From positions 20,433,666-20,493,665 of the forward strand of contig OX485807.1 of the NCBI GenBank assembly GCA_950295325.1: a stretch of 60,000 bases of DNA, read 5' to 3'. Under the pieces are notes generated by a model, which was not told the origin of the DNA, searched no databases, and was given only the letters and a program-made list of their open reading frames with translations. Source of the stretch: Polytrichum commune. Taxonomy: Eukaryota; Streptophyta; Polytrichopsida; Polytrichales; Polytrichaceae. This document shows positions 25,914-37,129 of the stretch, in pieces (positions within the stretch are counted from its first letter, which is position 1; every line of letters starts with the position of its first letter). Both the position numbers and the translations under genes were made by a program.

Positions 25914-27461
25914 TCAATATGTCCACTCCGTCGGAAGGCAAGGCTCGGAGGCTCGGGGCACTTGTCGATGAGCCTGCACCGAGGGTTGAACAAAATTCTG
26001 GCCGATCTTCACCTCTGTTGCTGTTGCAGGCGGTGTTCCATATGCATATGGTGATGACGCCAATTGCGGTGGTGATCGGAGGTTACCCTTCACCATCGAA
26101 GCAGGAGGTGAAGAACCAGGGCTAGGTCGACTCATACTACTCATGTCTTCCACATTGAGGTTGAGCACTTGGACGATCCGCGACGGCAACAAGACGGTGG
26201 AGCAGGCCGACTTCCGTTTAGACTCATTAGATCCGACCGTTCGAGGGAGGAACACTCCGGTACCACCCGACGACTCACGCCCGGTGCCGTTGCTGCCTAG
26301 GAACACAGCTCGCATGCCAGAGCCTCCATTGACATGAGCGGGGTGAAGCTGATGGTGCTGCTGCTGTCGATTCTGCTGCAGCGACATCCTATTGGTGCAG
26401 TTCGGATCCCCCATTCGACCCGCAAGCTTGTTTCCTCTTGACTGAGAGCATGAAGATCTGCCGCTACCGTTGCTGCTCTGTCGAGCCCACCCTGCAGCCG
26501 GTTGCTGCTGTTGCAGCCCTTTCGAATTAGAGCACCGGTTGCTCCGGTGGTAAGTCTGAGCTGAGTTTGGATGATGATGACCCCCCGCCATGTGGTGGTC
26601 GACCACCAGCTTCGGTGATGATGCCGAAGGACTCATGTTCCTGGTTTGCGATGGCGGCTGGGATGGCATTGCAGGTGCAAACATCCGGTCACGAGGGTGA
26701 GGGCTGTTGATGTGGATTGGGAAGGCTCGCTGAGAAGATTGCTGGTGACTGTTTGCGACGTTTGTGATGTTGTGATGCTGTGCTGCTGCCCACATCTGAG
26801 CGTGCACTCGCTGCATCGCTTGCAGATGCGATGCTTGCTGTTGATGAAAGTGTTGTTGATGATGGTGATGCTGGGCGGCGGCCTCATACAGCAGATCCTC
26901 CCACGCATCGGTGGTCTCAACAACAGACAGCGGGGTGGAGGGGGGCGAGGACATGCGAGACGAGGTTTCCGAGCTCGCGGTAAGCCAGGAGCTCCGCACC
27001 ATCATTGATGACGGTGGAGAACCATTCATAATGTTCATTCCTGCACCAACACTATGATGATGGCCAAAAGCTCCTCGAGTCGAAAGAGCTCGCAGGTGGC
27101 TGGCGATGAGCTCTTCCTCTTCATGGCTCAGGAAGGAGCAACGTGCGAGGCGGTCTGCGAGCCCGGCCAGGTCCTCTTCGTCGCTCTCGGTCTCGGTGGT
27201 GCAAGGAGAGGTTTCGATGGGGGAGCCCGCTTGAGACCACTGTCCTGCTGCTGCTGCTGCTGCTGTACCGATGGCCTCGTAGCTTTCATAGCTCCACTCA
27301 GAAGGGAAATTGTAAGTCGGCTCCGAATCGGAGTGGCGACCGAGTAGAGAGGATGAAGAAGACATGGGCATCTTCCGGTGGTGCCCGGTGGCTGCATCAT
27401 CCTCCCCGACGTTGCTGGACTGCGTGATCAACCCATGCACTCTTGCTACCTCGAACGCCAT
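25914..27461 (-). CDS. Plant-specific protein of unknown function (LPTEWTY-ending family)
   Basis: This is the one convincing host gene: 515 codons without an intron if it starts at the ATG at 27,459-27,461. The frame is open about 50 bp further upstream but only through TTG, so this ATG was chosen. It matches a land-plant family I know from uncharacterised proteins, with blocks in the same order: FPSEWSYESYE (about 52-62), SDEEDLAGLADRLARCSF (93-110), SPPSTPLSVV followed by TDAWEDLLYEAA (about 172-195), GTGVFLPR (402-409), ACSTVLLPSRIVQVLNLN (419-436) and the C-terminal LPTEWTY (509-515). Between them are poly-Ala, His- and Gln-rich low-complexity runs, typical of disordered regulatory or RNA-associated proteins. 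There is no signal peptide or membrane segment. GC content is far above the flanks. The function is not known to me. Confidence 0.88.
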   Translation of the reverse strand: MAFEVARVHGLITQSSNVGEDDAATGHHRKMPMSSSSSLLGRHSDSEPTYNFPSEWSYESYEAIGTAAAAAAGQWSQAGSPIETSPCTTETESDEEDLAGLADRLARCSFLSHEEEELIASHLRALSTRGAFGHHHSVGAGMNIMNGSPPSSMMVRSSWLTASSETSSRMSSPPSTPLSVVETTDAWEDLLYEAAAQHHHHQQHFHQQQASHLQAMQRVHAQMWAAAQHHNITNVANSHQQSSQRAFPIHINSPHPRDRMFAPAMPSQPPSQTRNMSPSASSPKLVVDHHMAGGHHHPNSAQTYHRSNRCSNSKGLQQQQPAAGWARQSSNGSGRSSCSQSRGNKLAGRMGDPNCTNRMSLQQNRQQQHHQLHPAHVNGGSGMRAVFLGSNGTGRESSGGTGVFLPRTVGSNESKRKSACSTVLLPSRIVQVLNLNVEDMSSMSRPSPGSSPPASMVKGNLRSPPQLASSPYAYGTPPATATEVKIGQNFVQPSVQAHRQVPRASEPCLPTEWTY

Positions 27462-28930
27462 GGCCGATGCTTCCTCGCTCTCCAAACCTCCAAATAAAGC
27501 TCCAACGGAAAAGACTGACTACGTATCAACCTCCTCCAATCTGCAGCTTCGACAGGATCATCCTCAGCACGAATGCTAATGTTAATGATAATGCAGCTTC
27601 TAAGCTCAATTGAAAGCCCGGACTGGACTAGCTATCAACCTCCTCCAATCTGCCACTCGGCAGGGGCCTCCTCAACGCTGGCTGCGTGTTGCCAATGTAG
27701 GGGTCACAAACACTACCAACGTTTTCAGAACAGGTTATATGTGCTAGGTGGCCAGAAACTAACCCACTTCAACACCTCGCTACCTGCCTCCCAAGTTTCG
27801 AAGCTCGGAAGGGGGCTGATTCCAGCTTGGGGCTAGCTAACCCAGTACTGCTCCGACCCAGAGACCTCACAAGACCAAGAGCTTCTTCGTCCACGAAACT
27901 TGCCTACTTGGACTCTTAACCCAGCCTCGCCCTTTACTCTCTCTCCACAACTGCAAGCAGACCAGTTTTGAAGACTCAAAACACACCAAGCAGAGACCGT
28001 AATACCCTTCTTCTTCCTCCTCAACCAGCCAGCAAGCAATCAAGCACTCCTGCAACTCCAGGAACTCCACAACAGAACCTGACACACGCCCTGCTCCTTC
28101 CTCAACAATGGTTTAATCCTGCAAACGATAATAGTCCTGCTCCTGCTCCTGCTCCTCGAGTTAAGTGAATTAGCAGTGCGTCTGCAACCCAAGGAATTAA
28201 CCCAACGCTCCCACTGACACCTCCACTGACACACTTCTTCCTCCTCAAGTAGCTGTCTCTCTTTTCCTGCAAACTCAAACGCCACCAATATCAAACATTG
28301 CGAGAAAGGATCCTCCTTCTGCCTTCCTCTCCTAGTGCAGCATCAGCACTACCCCAAAAACCCACTACTGAGTGACCCAAAACCTCCGCAACAGCCTTGA
28401 CGATGTTGGCATCCTTCCCTTCTCGACCGCTGGGCAGCTATGTAGCTAAGTCCTGCAACTCACTGCTTCCTCAACTAGCTTAGCTAACTGTATTCTTCTT
28501 GCGAACTCCAACCTCGATGACGATGAGGATGATCCTTGGCCTTTCTCCTAGTTCAGCAGCAGCGCTGCTGCACGCTCACTCACTGAAAAGTCAGCGACCT
28601 AGAGGCTTGTATTGGTGTCGTTCAGGGCTCCCCCCCAACTACTAAGTTAAGTTAACTCGCACTTTCAACCTGAAATTAGAACTCTGTACCGATCGAGAGA
28701 AGTTGGTGCAAATTGCCTTACCGCTTGCCACCGACAGACAGCCGAGCTTCCGGAGCAGGTTACTGGGAAGAAGAGCCAGGTTACTGTACCCACAACCTCC
28801 ACTACTTCAAACTCCAAAGCACCAGTAACATAGAAGATCAGCCTGGCGGCCGTCGCCGAATGCAGGAAGGAATAGGGAGGGAACAGGAAGCAGCAAGGCG
28901 CCACCCAAGTCACGGCTGATGATGCCTGCA
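27462..28930 (-). promoter_or_regulatory. Probable 5' leader and promoter of the LPTEWTY-family gene
   Basis: This stretch is GC-rich like the gene. On the minus strand it is rich in GAGGAA-type purine runs (for example 27,998-28,025). It holds short minus frames that could act as upstream ORFs (27,833-28,039 and 28,040-28,294 are the longest). A phrase ATCAACCTCCTCCAATCTGC occurs twice (about 27,526 and 27,632), and a (TCCTGC)n tract lies at about 28,134-28,157. No TATA box or start site could be fixed. Confidence 0.45.
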
Positions 28931-29070
28931 AGGATCAGTGGCCATGGCAGTATAAGTTGGTATGGAGCTAGCTAGGTTGCAACTTTAGCGAGTTGCGAGA
29001 ACCTCATGCAAGGGACAAAAGTGGGAGCTTGCAGTGGCGGGGGGGCCTATTTTGGGATGGGCGGGCGGTG

Positions 29071-29098
29071 AGGGGAGGGGAGGGGAGGGGAGGGGAGG
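29071..29098 (+). repeat. (GGGGA)n tract, G-quadruplex capable
   Basis: Five AGGGG units in a row then AGG. Four or more G-runs with one-base loops can form a G-quadruplex on + (i-motif on -). It lies about 1.6 kb upstream of the minus-strand gene's ATG, at the edge of its GC-rich island. Confidence 0.85.
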
Positions 29099-29109
29099 TA
29101 AGTTAGTCG

Positions 29110-31000
29110 TCCACCAGGCGCCTGTTGTTGGGTGTCCAAAATCCTCCGGCCTTTTTGTGGGCCTTGGAATTCAATAACTACTTACCCCCCTCCCTTTGTC
29201 AGCAAATTGACTTGCAGATGAGGAGCCATGATTATTATTCCAGAGGTTGGAGCTGCACCTTTGTCTGTGCTCTCTCTCTCCCTCTTTTCTCACCTCCCGC
29301 CCGCCTGCCCACGCTAACGAACCTTTCGAGTTGGCTTCATCGCTCACCTTTTACATGTTCAGTCGGGGGTGGGTGGGGGCCATGTTTTGCTCTTATTTGA
29401 GCAGGCAAGGTCTCCGCCAATCTTATAATGTAATGCGGTCCTCACAATATCGTAACATCAAAAATCTTAATTAGTTTCTCCTTAATCATATTTTTCTCGC
29501 ATTCCTCTATGAGTATGTTTGCGCTAAACAAACCTTCTGAATTGGCTTGAAAGCACACCTTACGTGTCTGGGGGTGGGGTGGGGGGAAGGTTTTTTGCCT
29601 TTCTTATAAGGTTTGTCCTAACAATATCGCAACACAAATTTTATTTATATATTTTTGATTGACCTCAACTTTGGAATCAACATCAAAGACCTTGAACCTA
29701 TTTTTTCCACCACGTGCACTAACTTTGAGCCCATCTTACGTGGGCATGCAGAGGGGGTGACATGTTTTTCAAAAATTGAAGAGACAGGCCCCCACCAAAA
29801 GTATATTGTAAGTAGTGAGGGCACTATTGTATAACATACACATCACACCAACAACACAGACAACAAAAAAAAAAACTAATACCACAAACCAAAGTTGTGA
29901 GTGGGGGGGGGAGGTAGCAATGGTCCGCATTAACCAACCTTTCAAACTCATCTTATGTGGCAAGGACTATATTTCTTGCAATTATGTTCCAATCTTGCAT
30001 TATGAGTTACTAGCACTATTAATGTTAAATAATCATGGCAATAACAAAGAACAACATGATCACATACCATAGATTATTGTAGAAATATCATATCACGTTC
30101 GTGAATCCAAGAATTCACATTATGAAATCCAATTTGAGATCATCACAAACAACAATAAAAACAACCATTTATGACACATCTACCTTGAATGAGATTCAAT
30201 TAGAATGAATCAACCACCAACCTATGGAAAAACTAAGGTAGATGGGTTTTAAGTAGCTCATTTCTTAATCGGACCCCTATATTTGATTGGTATGTGATCG
30301 TTGAAGATCAAAGAACAGACATTGTAAAGACACATGTTTAAAAGAGATTGGACTACGTCTTCAAATATCTACTCTACTCTACATTCAATAGTGAACAAAT
30401 TTGGAAAGACCTATATATTCAGTCAAGGAATCAACAAACATGCGCTTCCAATAACCATAACTATATCAAGGGAGATCCGAATTTCAATCCGATTTTTGCA
30501 TATGTTTCGTCATAGATTTACGAATACAACACGAGTCTTGTTGTGTATATGTAATCAGTAAAAGTTGGAGATCCTGGAAAACAAAGCAAATAACACCCAC
30601 ATACTTTAAAGCAACAGTGGGCTTTGATCCCACATGCAGAGTAAAGAAAGAAAGAAAACCAGTTGCATTGCAAAAGTAATGGATTGCTTTCAACGAGTTG
30701 CATCTTTATGGATGTCCTTCAACTCAAGATACGCAATTTGATGGCATGAACAATTGTATGCCTAGAAATAGGTACATATAAAAACTATTATTGGGAATGA
30801 TTCTTTCTACAAATAGAATATTCACAACAACAGAAAAGCCCATGCACTACAGTAAAGCTCTGGCAAACCTTCAGTGGGATCCCATCTGAAAAGACGATGC
30901 AATTCAATGGTTGGAAATGGCTCAAACTCTTCCGACAATGCTCCAAAGACGGCCCCAAGATGTTATTTTGCAAAGCTTTGAGAGGGTCTCTTGCATTGAG
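29110..31000. other. Intergenic DNA, no gene seen
   Basis: Composition falls back to AT-rich. G-rich patches (GGGGGTGGG) lie near 29,365 and 29,570. Positions about 30,258-30,430 hold another copy of the TATTTGATTGGTATG dispersed repeat. Confidence 0.5.
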
Positions 31001-31010
31001 GTCAACTCCA

Positions 31011-31273
31011 GGCCACTTCACACACGAGACTGAAGGCCCCTGACCATTACATTCTAAGATGTCTTGTTGGTCAGAAAGGTTGAGACTGTCCAAGTTCATT
31101 TCACACTAGAAGGTGAAGGCCTAATGCCCCAAAGAAAACATCATGGATGAAATGTCTACTGGATTTCTACACGGCATACCATATCAGTTGAATAATTGGT
31201 ATGGCCTTTAGATGAGAGTCGAGGACCCTCACAATTACATGATCACAATCCTTGGCTCGTGTGTGAAGTGGCC
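31011..31273. mobile_element. Family A MITE, 263-bp copy
   Basis: The ends are GGCCACTTCACACACGAG and its inverted match CTCGTGTGTGAAGTGGCC, an 18-bp perfect terminal inverted repeat. The interior is related to the copies at 36.3 and 50.6 kb (for example GTCCAAGTTCATTTCACACT). No open frame. No clear TTA duplication here. Confidence 0.75.
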
Positions 31274-31279
31274 ATAAGT

Positions 31280-34200
31280 TCCGTGATAGTTTCAACTCTA
31301 CATGATGTTTGCAAATTGTGTACACGTTACAAAAGTAGGTATGTGCAACATGAAGACAACCCAACAATAAAAGATTGCCTCTTCCTCTTTAATAAGTTGA
31401 TCCATGATGGTTTTCATTGTTCTCAATTACAAATATAGAGAGGAAGACTTAATATATTAAACATGCCTATATGTGCAAAATCCTATATTGTGAGCAAAAT
31501 ATAAGAATTTATATGGGCTAGAGATTTTTTATTCTTTTACACAAATGACAATCCCTTACATCATTAAAGGAAGGGGGAATATCTATAGAATATGTTGCAG
31601 TCTTTCAACATGGTTCATTCTCACTTCGCATTAAGGTTGAGGGCTTGTGACCATGGAAAGCTTGATTTTTATTTCCTACGATACAACCTTTGGATGATTT
31701 TCAAGGGTCCTTCAAATTTCATGATCAAGGCCCTTGGTTTGCGTGTAAACTAACCCTTAAACAACTTATTTGCACCATGCTTTGATCTAAGGGTGGAGGG
31801 CAAGTCTCATATTGTTGGGTTGATGGGCTTCTATAATCTTACAATTTGAGTACTTCCATTCCTGGGAAGAAAAACTCAAAGACAAGAATGCGACCTACAT
31901 GGTTGAATGATGCTAAGTATTTTGACCAATCATTCATTGGGAGTTACACATCTCACACGCACATGTGTGTGCGCGTGCGTGTGTGTAGCAATGGTTAGAG
32001 CTTTGTGATGTCTAGTAGGGAAACTCATCCATTGGAAAGGTGAGAATGCAACAAGCCATTCTAGAGCATGGACATCATTCTCTTCCGCCAACTCACTAGA
32101 ATCAACACATGAGACCCCAAATTAATGTAATGAGATCCAAATGAGATGAATTTGTCCACAACCTCCATGGGTTTGTGTTCACTAGAGCTCCTATATGTCA
32201 AAAAACCCAACCAATCTCCAAATGCAATCCACACAACTGCATCCATATGTTAGTATATTGTAGCGTGGTATAACAAAAACAAACATGTGCATGACATCAG
32301 GGAGTAATCAGTAACCCTTTCACCAGTCATATATGTAACACCCACACTAATAATTCCTTATACTTTTAACGCTATTCACCCTAGTGGGCCTTGCTGGACC
32401 CATGTTTTTTGGTTATTATAGTGTCCATCCTCGGAAGAGGAGAGTAGTTTTGTCCCAGCTTCCCCATGTCCTGTGGACATCGGATCGTTGGCATCACGAA
32501 CGGACACTCTATTCACGCCAGCCCCTGAATTGGGACCGGAGTTTCTATCTATCTCTTCCCACTTGCAGAAGTAGTGTGGCCAACATGAAATACCACTTCG
32601 AAAATCATCGAGGCAATAGGGAGATCCAAGTGGTAGTTATAGATGAGCTAGTCCAAGTTCAAGACTTTAGCCGAATTGTCGGTCGTCTTGGAGGAATAGA
32701 TAGGATATACCTTGACTTAATAAGGAAAATCTGAAAGATTTCAACATGTCACAGGTTGGACTTAGAAACACTTGGATCTCAGCCCAAAATCTCCCCGGAC
32801 TACTTCCGTTATGGGGTGTTCACATTTTCATGCTACTTGTGTAGTTCCAAAGTGAGTCTCTAAAGGAAGTTGAAACCCACTTGGAGTTGCTAGTGGATAG
32901 TTTTTTCAGTCATACCAAAATGTTATGCGACAAATGTAGGCCGAATCGTGCAAGGGTTTGCATGCCATGTGTTAAGTACTACGTTTCGTTTAAGTTGTGC
33001 GTGTTTGGTGGCCATGTTCTCCACTCTTGCACTAGAGGGTGACTTGCAACCCTTTTAGTGTGCTTTGTATCACGGGCCTTTGGAGCAATGAGACTTTGGA
33101 AAATATGTGCAAGTGATGGGCACTTTACACTAGGTCTTGAGAGCCCATGATCATTAGAATCTAAAATCACTCATTGGTGAAAATTTTGGAGACTATCTCA
33201 CTTTATTTTACACTAGAGCTCAAGAAAATAAGGGATCAAGAGGCCTTGAATGGATGAAAAATACTACATGGAGTTCTATATCGCATTTGATAGACATTCA
33301 TTTGTGATCTATCGGAATTTGCATCAAACTAACATAAAACTATAAAATTATAACACGTTGAAATCTCACAATTCTTAATTTACAATAACTTATTGTGTTG
33401 ATAAGTTCAAAATGAGTATGATGATGAAATTGATAGCATATCTTTACACTGCACCTGAGAAAACTTGTGATCGCATATTTTCATGGCATGGCTTTCACAT
33501 GAATTTCAAGGGCCCCTACGATTTCATGGTCATGGCCAACCTGTAAGGTGAAGTTGGCCGATCCAAACCCTATAGAAATTTTGGTCATTGAGTTGGATCC
33601 AAAATTTCTCTAATTCATTTACCAATTGTAAACCACAAAGATCGTTAGTTCAAGTTACATGATTGAACTTCAGTTGAGAGAAATTTCAAACGATTAAAGT
33701 AAATTCTTGCTAATTTTCAATTGATCACATAGTTCCTCCCAGTTGTGTTAACCATCGAACTTGTAAATTGACCTCCACAATTGCATATCATATATGCTAT
33801 CATTTCAAGTTTCATAATCATAATTGATATGCAAATTTAATCACATAAGTTCAAAGCAATGAACTATTGAACCTAGACCTCAATGTCTATATTATGAGCA
33901 CATATTAGTCCAATCTTATTTCAATACATGTTTATTTGACATCCTTTTTTGATTACAAGCCTTGTCATATGCCTCTCAAATATAGGTGTCCAATCAAAAT
34001 ACGAGTGGCCACAATAGACCCACCTACCTTATCGAGCGCAAAGAATGAAGATTGTCATTTTTAAATATTAGAATTGAAATAGATGATAAGTTACAATAGT
34101 TAGAGTGAAAAATCTCTTTCTATGTTAATGATCGCACATGCATTTTTAATTATGTGAAAAATCGAACCTAGAATAATTAATATAGTTTGAACACATTGTT

Positions 34201-35315
34201 CAAAATTCATCATGCCACTTTTCTTCCTTGGTATCCATTCTTAACCACAAACCCTATCATGTCATATCCTTGAAAGACATGCATCCAATTAAGAAGATTG
34301 CCAATGACATAATGCCTACAAACCTTTCCATATAATTATGAAGGCCGTAATCCAACAATTGGAAAATACAAATAAGGATTACAAGCCACCTCCCATCCAA
34401 GAAGAAGCAACCCTATAAGTTACATTAGCCAAATGTGGTCACTCTTCTTCAATGGACATGCACGTTTAATTGGTGTATGGTGATGTTTGTGGTTAAGAAT
34501 GACCATTGGAAAGAGATGTATTTTGGTGAGATAGCCTATATGTTTCATAACATAATACCCATTGAATAAGTTGAATCATTGACACCAATGAGAGAGCCTC
34601 TGTGATCACTAAAAGAAAAAGTAAAATGTGATCATTATGATTCCTGAAAGGTTTTCTACTTCAACTTCAACTTCAATTCTAAAACTTGAAATGACAAAAT
34701 GTGCAATTTGCAATGTTTTACAAAAATGAAAATTGGGATTTTGATCCAATGGTCAAAATTGTACGTGGAGTTGGAGGTGTCCTCAACATGGCCACATACC
34801 TCATATGGATGGCAACAAATCACACACAAACTCATGATATGAAAGTTGGTTTAGTGTAACTTATTCATGCCCATGGATGTTCAACAACATACTATGATAA
34901 CACGTCATTTAATCGTTATGTTGAGGATTTTGATGTTTACATAGACTCATCTATTGGGAATGTGAAATGCAAGGAACAACTTTACAACCAAATATGATGA
35001 TGTAACACAAGTCAAGTCCATAAATGGCATTATAGACCTCAACCTTATAAGGGGTTTGCTTTCATTGTAACCCCACATTCACGATGAATGACTTTACATG
35101 GAGAGTGATAACTTAGTGATGTAGAGAGATTTTCAACCTCGTGGACCACCAACATTATAAACGGTCTTTAAGTATGGCAAAAGATGTTTCCTAGAGAACT
35201 CTACGACCATTATTTTAGGCACAATGTTTGGCCAACTTTATGCCTTCATTTTAGAAAAGATCACTTAGTTGGTGGAGGGAATTGAAAAGTGTTAGGACAG
35301 GGAGACAAGAAGGTT
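31280..35315. other. Intergenic DNA with repeat fragments
   Basis: Diverged pieces of family A MITEs lie near 31,630-31,765, 33,115-33,300 and 33,480-33,545. Positions about 32,629-32,800 match the first half of family C (GAAACACTTGGATCTCAGCCC, AATCTCCCCGGAC). 'TGTAACACCCACAC' at about 32,335 resembles an LTR start, but nothing else supports an LTR. No gene was found. Confidence 0.5.
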
Positions 35316-35323
35316 CTGAAGGA

Positions 35324-35492
35324 GGTCGATCTACTTTGGACCACATCCTTACATTACATGCTTTAATTGAACAAGAAACATTTGCCGGTTGATGTCTCTA
35401 TTCTTGCTTTGTTGAATTCACAAAAGCCATTGACACGGTTCCGTGTGACAAACTTCGGAAGCGCCTTCAACGCTTAGGCGTCCCACTTTATT
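35324..35492 (+). pseudogene. LINE reverse-transcriptase fragment
   Basis: One frame reads GRSTLDHILTLHALIEQE, a stop, then SCFVEFTKAIDTVPCDKL and KRLQRLGVPLY. This is the fingers/motif-A region of non-LTR reverse transcriptases, where the usual motif-A context is F-V-D-F-x-K-A-F-D. The first acidic residue is E and the second D is kept. A TGA follows the FAG after LIEQE, and TAA follows VPLY. The fragment is too short to place in a clade. It could come from the same lineage as the LINE tail at 49.6-50.5 kb, though that element is on the other strand. Confidence 0.75.
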
Positions 35493-35759
35493 AACAACAA
35501 CCTCTAAAAGCCACGTAGACCATAAGCCTTTTTGGCTTCTTGAACTTCCATGTATCATTCCCATCTCATTTCATAGATGCCATAAAGCCCATATATGACT
35601 TGTAAAATAGACTAACAAGCACACTAAATAAAGATTTAGTGTGGCGTACACTATTTATCATCGACTCACATTAAATGTATCACAATCACCAGGTGGCAAC
35701 TAACGAGAGAGAGAGAGAACTCTCGTGACACGTGCTACACCTTTTAGACAAAGTACTAT

Positions 35760-35912
35760 AGTTTACCATTTGGAGTTACACGTTGCTACATCTCTTCACT
35801 ACGAGTACCATCTTTTATTAAATAAGTTGTATTATGTTCCTTGATGTGTTTACTATTAAATTTTGATATAAGAGTTCAAAGACTTAGCAACGCGTAACTC
35901 CAAACGGTAACT
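35760..35912. mobile_element. Family B MITE remnant (~153 bp)
   Basis: TTTACCATTTGGAGTTACAC followed by GTTGCTA at the left faces TAGCAACGCGTAACTCC followed by AAACGGTAAC at the right. These are the inner parts of the terminal inverted repeats of the 15.15-kb element. The interior shares CTACGAGTACCAT with it. The outermost TIR bases are not preserved. Confidence 0.65.
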
Positions 35913-36312
35913 AATAATAGTTGTGAAGGTGTACCATGTGACAAACCACCAAGACCACTCTAATTTATTAAGAAAGCGCACCAATTTTCATGCCAAACTA
36001 CTTACAAATTTTTCAGAGCTTGATCAGAGTGTTTGCATTATATGTATATGTAAGAGTGTCAATGACACCAGTCACGTGAAAAAGGGGTAGCGGGCCTTGC
36101 CGGTTAGTAATGGTGGGCTTGCAGTACCAAGCTAGCATGCCAATGACAATAAAATTGTCACAAACCTACTTTTAAAAAGTTGTCAACATGGATGGCCGAT
36201 CAATTTAGGCCATGCAATCCAATAAGTTCAGAATGCAAAGTTGCATTAATGCACCCGTTTTGCTCTTGATTCAACAATATGTGCACTCGTTGGAGAACCC
36301 CGATGAACATAA

Positions 36313-36580
36313 GGGCCACTTTACAAACACGAGCCAAGGGCCGTGATCATGTGATTGTGAGAGCCCTTGACTTTCATAAGAAGGCAATGCCATTTGTTTG
36401 ACTAACATGGTTTGCCATCTAAGAATTTATGTGGATTTTCATCCATGATAAATTCTTTGGGGCCTTTCGGTCTTCACCTTCTAAGTGTGAAGTGAACTTG
36501 GACAATCTCGGTCTTTTCGACCAATGAGAGACTTTAGAATGTAATGGTCACGGGTCTTCAGTTTCATGTGTGAAGTGGCC
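36313..36580. mobile_element. Family A MITE, 268-bp copy
   Basis: The left end GGGCCACTTTACAAACACGAG (given as 21 bases split GGGCCACTTT + ACAAACACGAG) faces ATGTGTGAAGTGGCC at the right. Its sequence resembles the 31.0-kb copy in the opposite orientation. No clean target duplication was seen. Confidence 0.65.
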
Positions 36581-36627
36581 ATGAACAACGAGCTGAAGAA
36601 TGTCATGTAAATCAGATGTTTAACTTA

Positions 36628-37125
36628 GGGCCACTTCACACATGCGCCAAGAGTTGTGGCCATGAAATTGTGAGAGCCCAAAAAATAGTGTCCAAAGGCC
36701 GTCCCGAGACACCTCCAAAATCACGTAGTGTGTCACGGACCCTCAAGTGTAGTGTGAAGTCATGTGTGACCGGACCCTCAACCAAATGCTATTTCAATGA
36801 ATTCATATTCATGTAGATCCTCACACATAATAAAGTAGAATTAAACAATAGTTGTGAGCGTTCGGAGTGCCGTGGTCTCCCGGTTTTGTGTTAGGCCTAC
36901 CTCCAAGAGGTGGTTTTTGAAAATAGCCCAAGTGACCATGAAACATGATCCATTGGATGCCATGTAGAAATCTACGTAGACTTTACATCCATCTTGCATT
37001 CACATACTCAGTTGGTCCCCCAAGTGGAGTGTGAAGTGAACTTGGACCGGCCCCGCCTTTTCCACCAACGAGAGTGCTTGAAGCGAATTGGTCACAGGCT
37101 CTCAGTCTCGTGTGTGAAGTGGCCC
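36628..37125. mobile_element. Family A MITE, intact 498-bp copy with TTA duplication
   Basis: Left end GGGCCACTTCACACATGCG. The right end, reverse-complemented, is GGGCCACTTCACACACGAG. TTA flanks both sides (36,625-36,627 and 37,126-37,128). A 3-bp TTA duplication and GG-starting inverted repeats fit Tourist-like MITEs of the PIF/Harbinger superfamily. It encodes nothing. It is the uninterrupted version of the element broken by the CACTA transposon at 51,012. Confidence 0.8.
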
Positions 37126-37129
37126 TTAA

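Noticed and set aside
27054-27427. + strand frames over the host gene
   Set aside because: Shadows of the GC-rich minus-strand coding sequence.
32335-32348. TGTAACACCCACAC as an LTR start
   Set aside because: No partner LTR, primer site or retroelement protein is found nearby.
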